A DNA stretch of 64,000 nt from Gnetum montanum (taxonomy: Eukaryota > Streptophyta > Gnetopsida > Gnetales > Gnetaceae). How positions within the stretch are numbered: position 1 is the first letter of the stretch; each line of letters begins with the position of its first letter. This document shows, piece by piece, positions 1-12,823 of this stretch. A program made the position numbers and the translations under genes. The notes under the pieces were generated by a model. The model did no database searches, was not told the DNA's origin, and was given only the letters and a program-made list of their open reading frames with translations. The stretch covers positions 1 through 64,000 of the forward strand of contig MNCI01036713.1 in the NCBI GenBank assembly GCA_015680685.1, in the 5' to 3' direction.

Positions 1-178
1 TAATTTTTGGTTAGAAATAAAATTAATATTTTATTATTTATTTAAACATGAAAAATGTTAAATTATCATAACTTAACCATCCAATATCTATTTTAAATAA
101 ATAAAATTGAAATTGAAATTTTTACTTACATTCACTAGGATCCATTCAATCTATTACACCAATTTCAAAGTTCCCTCT
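1..178. other. AT-rich DNA, no gene seen
   Basis: Strongly AT-rich sequence with no frame of note and no recognised repeat. It is the left flank of an LTR terminus that starts at about 179. Confidence 0.5.
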
Positions 179-226
179 TGATGAGTGGCGAGGTACCCCT
201 ACACTCTACCATACGAATACGAGCGT
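179..226 (-). repeat. LTR terminal fragment, Athila-like family
   Basis: This matches the U5 end of the LTRs at 1484, 9790, 46899 and 55935: it begins TGATGAGTGGCGAGGTACCC and continues with the family's conserved 'accatacgaata' block. In the LTR's own sense it ends in CA. Homology stops at the single n at 227, so only the last ~48 bp are present. Either the LTR is truncated here or the assembly joins unrelated contigs at the n. Confidence 0.6.
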
Positions 227-227
227 N
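227..227. other. single-n assembly join
   Basis: One lower-case n. LTR homology on the left is not continued on the right, so the sequences on the two sides may not be adjacent in the genome. Confidence 0.7.
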
Positions 228-1483
228 AATGTGCTTGTAAGAACTCCATCTAATGAAAGATTCATTCAAGTTCATAAAAAGATTAAAATAAAGATATAAA
301 GACATGGTTTCTAGAATCCTAGAATTTTAGTTCATGAGGAAGAAAGAATGATCAAGATTCCAAAGAAACCATTCCATTGACCAATGTATACTCTAACTAT
401 TTCAAATCTTGAGTAGACAGGTTAAATCTCCTAAATAAAGAATGAATGATTCTAATAGAGAGTATTCATCAATAACCAAAATTTACTAGTTAAGATACCA
501 TGAACACTAAAAATGGGTTAACATCCCTCTTTATCAAAATCCTAGATTACCTTTGGCATGATATTGACTCCTCTAAGTTACCAAGTTGCTAAAGTTAATT
601 CTTATGGAAGAAGTTGAGGAGAAAAATCAAGCTGCACCATCCTAATTATGATAGTCTAACCATGCTTTTCTTATGGTGGAATTCTAACAATATTCTTTAA
701 TTAGCAAAAAAAGAAAAAAATTAGGGAGCTTTTAAATCTTTCTTTTATTTATTTTATTTCTTGTTTTTTTAAATTTTTTTCATTTTTTATAATTTATGTT
801 CATAAATTTTCATACCTAAAATATAATTTGGTAATGCAAGTTAGGAATAAGGATTTTCCCTATCTTTACTTGAATAGCTAAAGACATGAGTTGCAAATAA
901 TTTAGCTTTGATTAGAACTTGTACTTAATGGTTGGTAAATCTTTAATTCACCTCTTATTACTACTAAGAGAACTAATGTAAGTTGTTAACATGATAAGAT
1001 TTATTTTACTTCAATATTCTTCTCAGTTATATTATATTTGTAGAATAAGTGAAAGAACTCTAAAAGATTCAATACCATTTTAAAAGAAGAAATCAAAGCA
1101 TATGATTACTAATGCATGGAGAAAGATCATTAGTATGAACTCATCTAAGGAAGAACAAAAGCTAAGGGGGATAGTTTGCTAGGTTATCATTTCTAAAAGA
1201 AGTCATTGTATAATTATGATGATGTCAATATGTAACAAGTCATGTAGGTATTATAATAAGAGTCCTAATAAAAGTACATGCTATAATAATAAGCATGCCT
1301 CTTAAGATAACCTTTGGGGGATTGACCTAAGGTATTTATTTGTAGGAATTAGTAGTTAGATCAATAGAAAGTTGAGAGGCCAGTAAAGATAAAGCAAAAA
1401 AATAAGTGTATTAGCCATCCCTTCTAGCTAAGTTTAGGCTTAACTATAGTAGTAGTGGTAGATTGTCTCTAAGGAATAGATGC
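228..1483. other. AT-rich intergenic DNA; possible copia polypurine tract
   Basis: No coding frame is recognisable. The purine run gctaagggggatag at 1161-1174, followed by 'tttgctagg', resembles the polypurine tract and LTR start of Ty1/copia elements. No paired LTR or pol was found nearby, so this is only a hint of a copia remnant. Confidence 0.3.
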
Positions 1484-2368
1484 AAATGAGCAATGAGATA
1501 CCCCTACGCCCGACCATACAAATCACAAGCTTTCATGCATGATACGATTAAATTCTACAAACCTTAAGTTCCTAAGTACATAAGTTCCAAGATGTGAAAT
1601 CTAATCATGACGATCATTGTCTTCTCAACTACATTTATGGAGCTTAATTGTATGGTTAAGTGTAGTTAAGGCACATGATTTTTATTATTTTATATTTTAT
1701 TTATCTACGATTAATAGCAAGTTGAAACTCAATTTATAAATCAATTTCACTAATATAATTGCTAATCAATAACTAACTCTCCTAACATAAGTATTTGATC
1801 CCACTTTCTGTGCACATCCTGAACATGTATAACTCTAATGGGTTACCAAATGTTAAGTGTTTCTAGGATTACCAAGTGTCATGTGCATGCTCAAAGTGAT
1901 CATACTTATGTGCTTAATTAATTGCTATTTAATCTAGTTAGCTTACTTTTAGCTTAATTACATGGTAGTATTACATGAAATTGCACAAAACATAAAATGC
2001 ATGAATAAAATATGTAAGCTAGCTGAGATGCTACAAGGTTTGATTAGAAAGCTCATCTTTATTGCTGCACATACTTCTATGCTCAGGTACAACAATGCTT
2101 GAATGAAGATTTGTACACACAATGACTTCTACTACAGGCACTTTGGAAATTATTCTAACTCTGGAGAAAAGAAATTATAAGAGCTCTGCTATGCTCTGAC
2201 AAAAAATATGCCCAAACTATGTGATTAAGTGCTATATTTATAGGCTAGCACATACCATGTGATATTGGATATCTAACATCGCATCTTGGGATCTAATATC
2301 TGATACCTAATATCAGGGCTCCGATATTGGATATCCACTATCAGAGCTAGGTAAAATATAACTCATCA
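1484..2368 (-). repeat. 3' LTR of element A (Athila-like)
   Basis: About 885 bp. On the minus strand it starts TGATGAG at 2368 next to a purine-rich stretch and ends at the conserved U5 block near 1484-1540. The minus-strand TATA box is at 2233-2242 (plus strand 'tatatttata'). Its U3 (2260-2350) is built from repeated 'gatattggatatc'-like motifs, unlike the CTAC-type motifs in the LTRs of B and C, so this is a separate subfamily. The closest relative in the window is the inverted copy at 5640-6467. Confidence 0.8.
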
Positions 2369-5300
2369 TACCCTCATGACTAAATGAAAACTCATCCTCA
2401 AGTGAAAAAGAGGAGAAATAAGTTCCTTACAAAATATTGAGAAGGTATGGGATTATTAACTGACATGCAAACTAACTTAGATGGAATAGAAAAAATCTAA
2501 GTGCCCAAGGGTACAAATTTACAATCTTTTACAAAATTGGATGTTCATGACAATAGAATTACACACCTTACACAAAATTGACATCCAACTCCTCTTGGCA
2601 GCTAAAGAGCAAAGAAGAATATCCAAAAATCATGAATGATCCTTGTTGCATGGTACTACTATGTCTTCCTTAGTGAGGACAGTCCGACTTCCATTCCATC
2701 CATCCCACTACAATCACAAGAAAATTGCAGATTGGTGTGCAATCTATAACATATAGATTTTAAGTACCTTGTCTCATCAGTGGTTACATGAGGCTAGCTT
2801 GTGATTATGGTGGATTGGTTCCTTTAATAGTTTTAGCAAGAAGACTAAAAAAATAAGGTAAAATGGATAAGCAATCTATTACTAATTCCTAAAAAGCCCA
2901 AACATGATGAAATGCTTAAAGAGGGTGAAAGAATTCACAACAATAAAAATAGGATTTCACAGAAAAATTTTGTGAAAATGCATACAATATGATTTCATTG
3001 ATGAGGTGCACAAAAGGATTTGATTGTGAGCATGTCTAAGGATAAAGAACTTAAATAATCCAACCAAAAGGTGTGCAAGTGGGTCTTCCCCAAAGTAGGC
3101 ACATGTCCCTTATTGCCTTTACATAACATCAAATTAAGGAATCCATGGGCCTCATAGATGATTAATGGTTACAGAAAGTTAAGTATAAAAACCTAGAAGA
3201 AACTACCTAAGAATTTCAACACATCAAACAAGAGCATGAAACAGAAAGTGACGTGATAAATGGATAGCACAAATGGATGACAATGAGAGTGGAATGGAGT
3301 TTCTGATTAGGGTCACATGAACTTCATTGTGAATTTTGTGATTAAATGATTCAATAAAATCTATCTTTAGTGGAGACCAAAACCAATCACATTCAGTGAC
3401 ATCACATTACCATGCTAAGATTAGTCCATCCCACTAAGACACAAGAGTGCTCCCACAGACCAACCACCATTCCTTATTGAAGAAGAAAAGAGAAGTAGGA
3501 AGTGAGGAAGAACCTTAGTTAGGCATGGGTAACATGTCTTTCTAGTCCCATAACAAGTACTTGTGGTTCATTTATTTTGTCTAACGGATGTGCTTTGAAT
3601 TCCCATTGTTTTTATTGTCATTATTATTATTTTTTTCTAATGAAAACCACACCATAAAAAGACTTACTAAACTTCTTGTTATTGGTCAACATGGAATGGT
3701 AAGAAATCCATGAAAACACACATGCATCCAAGTAAGAAAAAAAGCACAAAGAGTACTAAGTATCCTTGAAGTCACACCCTATTCCAACCATTGAATCCTT
3801 TCCAAATCGTGAAACTACCAAGGTTACAAATTTTTTAAACTTTTATTAATGAAAAAGAGTCCTCATAGTTTTAGAACAAGGAATATCATAGAGTTTGTGA
3901 ATGGGTGGATGATGTGAACTCACTACCTATTTCATGTAAAAGAAACCATGTCCTAGTTATCAATAACAAAATTCAAAGCTAGAATCCATACACCAACAAT
4001 CAAATAATTGGATAGCACATGCCCACATCAAAAAAATCATACTATACCTAGTTGGTAAAAGGCATGTTATTATTATGAAACACAATAATCAAATCACATC
4101 CAAAATAAAGGAAAATATACAAGAAATTGTAAAATATTTAAGAAAAATAAAACATACTAATGATGTTGTAAAAAAAATTTTGAAAAATTAATAACATAAA
4201 AATGAAAAGGTGTAAGATAAAGAATGTGTAAAACAAAAAGTTGTAAAAATAACAAGGGGTAAAATAAAAAAGACATAAAACTAAGGAGTTTCTTGTATAG
4301 TTAGCATGGATGGCCATCTCTCCCACAACTAAGTTGAAACAAGGAGACCTGAAAGATTGAGTGTGGTTGTCCATATAATGAGGTGTTTGTTGGACTAGCT
4401 TGCTTCACTTGTTGAAAGGTTTAACTTATTGTATGTGACCAGCTACTTCTTCTCTAGGCTCTCAGGTTTGTAGATCAACATGGCCACAGAAGGAAATGTT
4501 TTGTAAATGATATAAGGTCCTTCCAACAATGTCTAGAACTTGGTTCATTGATTTATGTATGTGGGGTTCTAGTAGAGGACCTTACCTCCAAATTGAAATT
4601 TGACTTTCCTAATTCTAAGGTCATGGCACTTTTTGTTAAATGCCTTGTGCAACTTGTTAGATGACAAGGCCACCAATTGGTTTTCTTCTAGTAAGTTGAG
4701 ATTCATTAATCCTTCCTTTTGTGCTAGACTTAATTAAAGGTTAAGGTTATATGCTATTGAAAGCATATGGAGTTTGGATTGAATAGAAAGTGTTGGTAAT
4801 TTTTCGTACACTAGCTCATAGGGAGAATAGCCTATAGGGAGTTTCCATGTTGAACAGTAGGCCCAAAGGGTATCATTGAGTTTTGTGCTCTAGTCCCTCC
4901 TATATTTGCTAATATTTTTTGTTAGGATCTTTGTAATTTTCCTATTTGTAACCTTAACTTGACCATTGGCTTGGGGGTGCTAGGGTGTTATTAGTTTAGG
5001 TTCAACTCTCAAGTGTTACATAAGCTTATGAAAGATTGTGCCTGTATAGTGGATTCCATTTTTAGAAATTAATGCATGTGGCATATCAAACCTATTTGCA
5101 ACATTTTTTTGTACAAACCGAGTAGCAGTAGAAGATGTACAGTCAGTGACAACCACTACTTCTATCCAATTTTTACAATAGTCAATAGTGACTATGATGT
5201 ATGCCTTTCCATTTAACATGGGCATGATGGGATCCATAAAATTAATGCCCTAGATATTAAAGGATTCTAGTGTTGAATCTACTACTGAGGTTCCTCCATT

Positions 5301-5640
5301 CAAGTAGTCATTCCACCATCTTGTTGGTAGTGTTCACAAAAGTGAACTTGGTGAGCATCCCTGAAGATTGTTGGCCAATAATACCTTGCCATCAAGATTT
5401 TAATGGCCATGCATCTCCTAAGATAGTGGCCCCCACAAGGACCCTCATGAGTGTCTTCGAGAACATGCAATTGATCAGCATTAAGGACACACCAATGAAC
5501 CAGGCCATCTACACACACCTTGTAGAGGTGTTCGTTGATCTCCATGAAGCATTTTACCTAGTGAAAGAACTATTGTTTCTTTTGTTGGTCCAACCATTAT
5601 GGCATCTCTTGAGTAAGAAGATAGGTAATAATGCCTCAAT
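2369..5640 (-). mobile_element. element A: truncated Athila-like Ty3/gypsy remnant
   Basis: Internal sequence attached to the 3' LTR at 1484-2368. The part at 2369-4440 is non-coding; from about 3250 it matches the post-pol region of element C (60900-62100) and element B (21600-22700), for example around 'cattcagtgacat' (3393) and 'ccttgaagtcacacc' (3764). From 4450 up to 5640 it is pol. There is no extra ORF like that of B and C between pol and LTR. Homology to pol stops abruptly at ~5640, where an oppositely oriented LTR begins, so gag, protease, RT and the 5' LTR are missing. Confidence 0.75.
4450..5640 (-). pseudogene. integrase (pol C-terminal part) of element A, decayed
   Basis: Reading from 5545 downwards on the minus strand, two open stretches make up most of a retroviral-type integrase. 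5545-5300 is the zinc-binding N-terminal domain with the HEGPCGGH, YYWPTIF and CEHYQQDGG segments. 5237-5016 is part of the catalytic core, with AYIIVTIDYCKNWIE and ISKNGIHYTG. In the latter the family's SDNG is SKNG, so a catalytic aspartate is lost. The C-terminal region continues to about 4450 by nucleotide similarity to element C (62127-62680). It is interrupted by stops and frameshifts and joined at 5640 to an inverted LTR, so it is not functional. Confidence 0.8.
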
Positions 5641-6467
5641 ATCACATATCCAATAGTAGATCACATGCTATGTTATCGTATATCCAATATCATGGGATGT
5701 GTGTTGGCCTATAAATATAACACTTGGGCACACGGTTTGGAAGTTAATTAGTCAATAGAGTAGCAAAACTCTTTTAGTTTTATTTTTTAGTCTTATAGAA
5801 TAGTTAGTGAGTTCCTACAATGTGGATCTAAGTTAGTTGTATAGCATCTTATTTTAGTAGTAGTGTACCTAGATACATTTCATGAACATCAATAAGATCA
5901 AGATTGATTCTTATTCATTACAGCACTTTGACTTAGATTAGATTTTCTTTCCATGAAATTTACTTTTCATGTACTTAGTTAATATTTATGTTTTCATGCA
6001 TATTAATGAATTGGCGGAATGAGTGTGACTAGTTTGGAGCATTAACATGTATTTTCTTGGTAACCCTAGTAGCGTTATTTTGTGGTTCATCTAGTAGCAT
6101 AGTGATTGATAGTCCTAGTAGTGGATATGTGGGTTTAGGACATGTATGGCAAGCTAGGAATGAACACTCATTACCCGTAGGCTAGTTTAGACTTTAATTT
6201 TCATTCTTAATTAGATTAAATAATTAATTTCTCTATTATCATTAAGAGTATCATAAGGCCACAACAACATCAATTATCATATGCTTCACTTTGGAATAAA
6301 CCATATGTGACAAAGCTACCACTAGTCCAAGTGGAAAGATACTGGGTGCAATCAAAACATAACAATCTAGATACCACAACTAGTCCCATCCATGGAATTT
6401 GATTGGATCATGTGTGAACGCTTATGATTCATATAGTTGGGCCTAGGGGGTACCTCGCCATTCATCA
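5640..6467 (+). repeat. LTR fragment, inverted relative to element A
   Basis: Plus-strand LTR of the same subfamily as 1484-2368: TATA box at 5710-5719 after the 'gatatccaat'-type U3 motifs, and the U5 end reading ...gtacctcgccattcatca at 6467. The first ~60 bp of U3 are missing or diverged, because the left edge is fused directly to integrase sequence at ~5640. No primer-binding site follows 6467. It could be a solo LTR, a second element's remnant, or the product of an inversion. Confidence 0.7.
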
Positions 6468-6899
6468 AATACTTAAAGAAGATAGCCCTAAGGAGATCTT
6501 AGAACATGACATAGATAGACTCAATTATTTCACATTTTTTACATTAATAAAGTTCCATTTTTTGAATTTATTCTTTATTTTTCCCATTGCATTCATTACT
6601 CATAATATATAATGTTATGCATATTTGACATTTTTCATGATATTTAGAAATGGAATGTCTTTATCAAAGCCTAGGTTTGCCAAAATTATAAATAAGATAT
6701 GACAATCTTTCATGGTTGACTTTTATTTCCTCACTATAAATAATAATACATTTCATGGTTATGTGTATATTGATTTAATGAATCATGACATTTTATTAAT
6801 AATTTATCCTTATTTTTCTTAATATAAATGATAAACCAAAACCTCATTTTTAAAAAATTCAAAATGATCATTAATAAAAATTACTAGACGTATGGACAT
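6468..6899. other. AT-rich spacer between LTR and LINE
   Basis: No gene or repeat recognised. It may contain the decayed 5' part of the LINE that follows, but no motif supports this. Confidence 0.4.
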
Positions 6900-9770
6900 G
6901 AAAGTTTCTAGTTTAAAGTTAAAAGATGTTTGTTATATTAATGATTTTTTCATGACATTAGTTCAATGTATTATCTTATTAATGATGATTTACATATTAA
7001 ATTCAATAAAAATGGTCATGGAACTCCATATCATTTTTACATAGAAAGGAAAAATTTACATGTATGGTGACTTTAATGCTAAAATTAGTTCTTATTATAT
7101 TTCTATTAGTGACTTAAATCCTCAAAGCTTTTTAGAGTATCAAAAAAGTGACAAATGAAATTTTTGCATTGAAGATAAACATTTTAATTATAGGAGAAAA
7201 CATTTGTCAAATTAGGGATAAGGATAAGATCTATTGGTTTTAAATGGCATACATAAATATCCAAAATTAAGTGGCTTTACTTTTGTAGGATCACAAGGTA
7301 GCTTCAATATTGATTTTCTTCTTTCTACCCTAGATAATATTAACAACATCAAATGTTTTGAATTTGATGAAATTGAGCCCTTTCATCATCCTTGATACTT
7401 TAGGTTATTAATAGAGACATAGCATAGTAGAAATTATAGGAGGTAAAAGCACTTCAGAATAGCTCCAAAAATGAAGGATGATTTTCAAAATGAAATTCAG
7501 AAGATTTGAAATCCAATTATAAGTCATAAAACAACTGTAACTATGGCTACCCTAAATATTTCCAAAGGAAAAAATACAAATAATTAACAATATTTGATGA
7601 AGAATGTAAGATATCTAGAATTTTATTAAAGACTTAAAAGTCACAATAGATTATCAAGTCATAATAATATGATTCAAATTAAGAAGAGGAAATTTATCAA
7701 ATAAAGATAAAATAGTTTATTAGAAATGAGAAAGAAAGATTGCAAATTTTTTTAACATTTATTTCAATGTAAGAGAAGTACAACTTATGCTTCCTTCTCA
7801 AACATATTAAAACTTTTTAACAAGATATGTTTCATAGTGATGATAGAATAGAAGATTTTCATAACAATGGTAGTACATTATTTATCTCTTTTGATGACAT
7901 AATGCATGGAATAAAATAATTGATATCAGGAAAAGCTACTAATGAAACTAACTTATATGAAGAAATTCTTAAATGAGAAGGGTCATTGGTATGAAATGTC
8001 ATTTATAAGAAGTTAGATTTGGTTGTGTAAGTTGGATTAGCAAAGGAATAGTACATCAATAAATTTTTTATGCTCTTTAAAAAATGAGATAAAAGTATCT
8101 AACTAAATATAGATTGATTGTAATTAGCAATATTTTTCCTAAGCTTCTAATCACTATTCTAGGATATTTACTTGAAATATGGACAAAAACAAATCATGTG
8201 TAATTTTCTAGGTAGGAATTAAGAGACAATATTCTACTATAGATTATCTTATCACTTTAAAATATTTTATTCATAGAGAAAAAGGTCCACAAAAGAAAAC
8301 TTTTATCTTCCTCTTAGATTTTTTAAGACTTATGATTATATTAGTTAAAGTAAGTTATGGAGGTTCTTGAAAATTTTAGAAGTTTCTATCATATTATTAT
8401 CTACTTTCTAACATCTTTACAAAGAGGTATGTATTTAGTTTATAAATGGGTAAGAAAAAAATGGTTTCATATTTCTTCTACTTTATTTGTGCTTTTTATT
8501 AATGAACTTGAAGAGTGAATGCATAAAATACTAACTCAATTTACAATTACAATTGGAAGTAATCCTATCATACTCATATTATCTATTGATGATGTTTCCT
8601 TAATTTCAAATTTAATGGAAGGATTATATCAAATGCTTAATACTATTAATGACTTTTATTGATACTTAGAAATAAAAGTTAATGTCCAAAAGACAAAAAT
8701 TATGATTTGGATCATACATTATAATATGTACAATTTGACTATTAAACATAAACATGTAGATATAATTTCCTCTTATAAATATCTTGGCTTAAAATATTCT
8801 TGAAATTACAAATTAAATTAATGCATTAGTTAAAGAGTTGTAAGTGATATAAAAGCCTTATTTTCTTTAAAAATAAAATATAAGGAATATATTCTATCTT
8901 GGAATATTAAACAAAAATTTTATCATGCCATTATTAAACCTACTATTCTTTATAAATGTGTTGTATGGAATCTTGTTTTATCAAATAAATATTGGAAACA
9001 AATAGAAGAAATTCATAAGCTTTTTTCACTTGATGAATGTAAAGTGAAAAGACAAACACAATATGATATTATGCTTCTTGAATTAGAGATGATATCATTA
9101 AAGGTTGAAGCTATTTATTGGTTTATAGTCTACACTCATAATGTTTTTGCATCTTCATGAGATAAATATATCAAAAAATTAATAGTTGAAACACATGATA
9201 AAGGATAGATTCATGAGAAAGTTCTAAGGCTTAATAAATGAAATATTCAAGAGGATATTCTTAGTCTAATCCTAACAAATTTTCAATTTAATAAAATAAG
9301 CAGTATTTTAAAAACTTTGGAAAATATAGAAGGTAAAAAATATTTCTATTTGAATAGTATCAAGGGAGGCTTTAATTCAAAGGAAAACTTTTCATCTACT
9401 AATATTTCTTATAAGTAATGATACACAATTAGCAAAGAATGAATGGAAACTCATTATCTATGAGTTAAAATATGTATATGGTTAAAATTTCCTTATGAAG
9501 AATAAATTTGTAGATTCTGCAATACAAATACCAGTAAGAATGAACACCGCATTTTCCTACAATGCCTTGCATTAGAGAACATTAGATGTACATGGGATAT
9601 TATAGTTATATATTTGGTTTATTTATTTCAAGTGTTACTAAGAACACTTGGTAATTTTCTTAATGGGATTTCCAAAACTCATAGCATGTATACTTATACT
9701 ATCTAATGGATTCAGAGGATATATGAATGTAATGAAATTTTAGTTTTAGTTTTAGTTTTAGTTTAGTTTC
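6900..9770 (+). mobile_element. LINE (non-LTR retrotransposon) remnant
   Basis: A decayed plus-strand LINE with endonuclease and reverse transcriptase motifs in the right order. Endonuclease: YGDFNA at about 7062-7080, then a TFVGSQG-x-NIDFLL block near 7270-7325 and FHHP in place of SDHCP at ~7380. RT: STLFVLFINELEE near 8475-8515, the active-site segment LSIDDVSLIS at ~8580-8610 (ADD changed to IDD), then KVNVQKTKIM and YKYLGL (thumb) up to ~8800. The frame is broken by many stops. The 3' end carries a short TTTTAG tandem tail at 9736-9769. The 5' boundary is uncertain; ORF1 was not recognised. Confidence 0.8.
9736..9769 (+). repeat. TTTTAG tandem tail of the LINE
   Basis: About five copies of TTTTAG, the last ones shortened, immediately after the LINE's decayed 3' region. 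Simple-repeat tails of this sort are left by target-primed reverse transcription. The Athila-like LTR of element B begins 20 bp downstream. Confidence 0.6.
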
Positions 9771-9789
9771 TATATTGTATTATACATCA

Positions 9790-10661
9790 TGATAAAGATA
9801 TTTCCTATGCCCAACCATATGAATCACAATCGTGCCTATGTGATCTAGTTGAATTCCATGGAGTTCTTCTACCTAAGTGGCTTCGATCCTAGATAGTCAA
9901 ACATGAGGCTACTAGTCATTATCTTTTCAGTCATCACTTCTATTAATCTTGTCCATATGACTAAGTGTGATTGAGATGTAAGATATATGTAGCTATAATA
10001 TTATTATTATTATTTATCTTTAAAAATGTTAATAGAAGAAGTAATTGAAATATTAAACTTTAACTAATTAATGGCTAAACTATTATAAATTTATAGTATT
10101 CGTTCTCACTTTCTATACCTATCCTAAACTTATACTAATGCTACTAGGTTACCAATTGTTTACTACTAGGTGTACCAAGAATTCGCTACTGGGACTACCA
10201 AGCATTAGTATATTATGCTCAAAGTAATTATACTCATGTTACTATGGAATAAAATATTAAATGCTTAATTATAGAAAAGAAAATTGTATGTGAAGTAAAA
10301 TGGTTGTAAGTAAACTAGATGCTTATCCAAATGTTGCAATTGACAAAAGAAATATTGATTTTATTTCTTTCATGCAATTAGTGTCCAGGTACATCTTACA
10401 CTCTAATAAAACTCCATATAATTAATTAAATCCATGTTGTGGGTACTTAGAGGAAAATTTCACTAAATTTTATGAAAGCAAACTACAAGAGCTTTCCTAG
10501 GTGAATGTCCAAAGATGTCATAAATGCAACTGGTGTGCACATTTATAAAGGCTTAGAGAGGATCAGCATCGACACATATGCACCATGGCATCCAAGGATC
10601 TGTCAACAAGGCTACATTGACAGGCATGCATCAATGTATCTGACTTATTTAGACTTTATCA
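9790..10661 (-). repeat. 3' LTR of element B
   Basis: About 872 bp, from TGATAAAG (9790) to ...actttatca (10661), followed by 'taccctta', equivalent to the polypurine-side junction in element C (56808). The minus-strand TATA box is at 10541-10547 (plus strand 'atttata'). The U3, at 10560-10650, contains CTACATTGACA-type motifs (e.g. 'aggctacattgacagg' near 10610) shared with the internal promoters at 21100 and 60360. Confidence 0.8.
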
Positions 10662-10869
10662 TACCCTTAGGACTAGCTAGAAAATTTTCCTTATGTGAAA
10701 AAATGGGACCAAGTCTCTTACAAAATCTAGAACAATATGGAACTATAAAACTAACTAGAACAAATAAACAACTCTTGAGTGTCATTTTTACATATAATTT
10801 GTATGAATACAGAAATTATACAAGGTACAAAGAATTTGAAAACTCTAACAAAAATTAAAGGATCCATCT

Positions 10870-12823
10870 AGATGAATTGAGGTCAGATGAGATCTTTACA
10901 CTATGCCTAGAGGTGGAGGCTCCTATGATATAAAGGTTCCTTCATTACATCGCTACTCTACGAAAGGCCTACACTAGGCTACTTCTGCTAGTGAAAGCTA
11001 AAAGGTATTTAGAACTAACTTTATCTTTTTCTCTTTGCTCCATGGGTTATGGATGTTCCTTGTGGCTTCACCTACATGGCCTAATGTTGATATATTCCAT
11101 GGACATGATAGTGTAGGAAACATTTTCTTCATATTGAGAAACTAGGTTGTAAAGTCTTTACATTTAATGTCAAATGTTTGGATGAGATTTTGTAGTTCTT
11201 GGTAGTTAATTATTCTTCTAGCTAGGTTCTTTGCAATTGATATTTGATTGATTGATTTTGTCTTAAGAACTTCAATCTCTTCATTAGCTGCTTATAACTT
11301 TTATTTAGTCTCTTTATGAAGATTTAACTCTACCTCATAGAGAAGGTAGAAGATAGTCATCTACTTCTCTAACTTAGATCTTGATCTTCCTATTATTAGC
11401 ATTTTCATTCTTGCATACCTAAGGTTTTCTAGTTTCTTATATTCAACCATCTCCTTGATTTCCAACTCCTTTAGATAGATCTCTACTTGATTGTAGGCAT
11501 TGAGAACATAGAAGGTGGGCTACCACACATTGCCTCTTTGCTGGAGTTGCGAGAGGACTTTGTTCATCTTTACCAACCTAATATCTCTTTCATTTATCTT
11601 TTTTTGTATTTCAACCTAGTCCCTGTAGTAATTGTTTTCTTTTTTATACTTTAGGACCTCATTTTTTCAAGTAGCAATTTTAATTACTATCTTCTAGTGA
11701 ACACCATAAACCTTCTTCATTGAGAGATTTCTATTTTCTATAGTTAACCTTCTCACATCTAATTTTACCTTGGAAAGCTAATCCTACTAATAGTGAATGT
11801 ACTTGGCTATTTGATCCTTTTATTCTTCAAAATTCCACAAGTGATGATTATCCTAGGTTAGCATAAGATTTTTCTTCTAAATCTGTTGAAGGTCATGGCT
11901 AGAGAAATTCATCATTATCTCCAATAGTAATGGATCAAAGATTATCATCTCTTTTGTATTCTTAGCCTTTTGATATTTTTATTAAATCTATTCAAAAGCT
12001 TCATCCCATGTAAGTTCTAGCTTGAAAATGATAAGATCCAAAACATGGGCTCTAATTTCCATAGCCTTAGCAACCAATCATTGATTACTAATCATGGCCT
12101 CATCAAGTTAGATATTTATGATCTATAGCTTGTCCCTTGTCTGTAACATCTATGTCTAGGTAGAAAAAATATCTTTCAAAAGATCAAAGATCTCTAAAAT
12201 ATGTTACCTAGCTCTAACCAGTTACTTTAATACTTTCTCATGCTAGGCTACACTCATTCCTTTACTTCTAGATCCTGCTGAAGCTTATACATCTATCATG
12301 ACAAAAAAATTAGGGATAGATGTTGTAGTAGCACCTAAAGATTCCCCAATTCTTTTAGTAATCACCTTTTTTATAGTCTCCTTGTCCTTGTGTGGCATGA
12401 TCAAGACTATTAATCTCTCACCTTCTTCTAGTATCATCAAGAAGGCTACTGCATTCCCAAAGATTTTGAGAAATGCTTATCCTAGAATGAATATTATAAC
12501 TTCTTTAGCATTAGTATGAGAGAAAATAGGAATTTAGTTTCTTTACAAGGAGAATAGTGGGATCATTTTTTCTCTATCCAACTAATGGTCCTTGTGACCT
12601 CATTCATGTGGCTTATGGTCAACTTGTACATAGTGGATTCTCCACCACCTCTAGAGACTTTTTGTTGCAATTGCTATTCTCTAGGTTTCGTTAGACATTT
12701 AGCAAATGCTAGCATTTATAGTGTCATCTCTAATGTTATAGGTGGTGGTGGTAATGGCAGCTCTTTCTCCTAAAGCTTGGTAGGTGCTTTATCCTTCATC
12801 ATCTCCTACCATGATGTGGAAAG
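10870..12823 (-). pseudogene. extra post-pol ORF of element B, distal (C-terminal) part
   Basis: Minus-strand coding remnant homologous to the ORF at 56940-59977 of element C. Matches include 11160-11300 with 57330-57480 ('gtcaaatgtttggatgagat' versus 'gtcaaatgcttggactaatg') and 12780-12820 with 59027-59070. In C this part is a long, charged coiled coil. Here it is riddled with stops. At 12823 it is cut by element E and resumes at 19723. Function unknown; its position after pol is that of the env-like ORF of Athila elements, but no membrane segment is visible. Confidence 0.7.

Noticed and set aside
4138-4374. 78-codon minus-strand frame rich in Phe and Tyr
   Set aside because: Chance frame in the AT-rich post-pol spacer; the homologous region in element C (61725-62032) gives a different Phe-rich peptide with no conserved order, so it is not evidence for a membrane protein.
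5270-5656. 128-codon plus-strand open frame
   Set aside because: It is the reverse complement of the element A integrase; the minus-strand translation has the family motifs and this one has none.
9785-9789. catca as a target duplication of element B
   Set aside because: The sequence after the other LTR (47757 on) reads tgagt, so there is no match.
10505-10858. 117-codon plus-strand open frame
   Set aside because: It lies across the U3 end of the element B 3' LTR and the adjoining internal sequence; explained by LTR homology and without any known domain.
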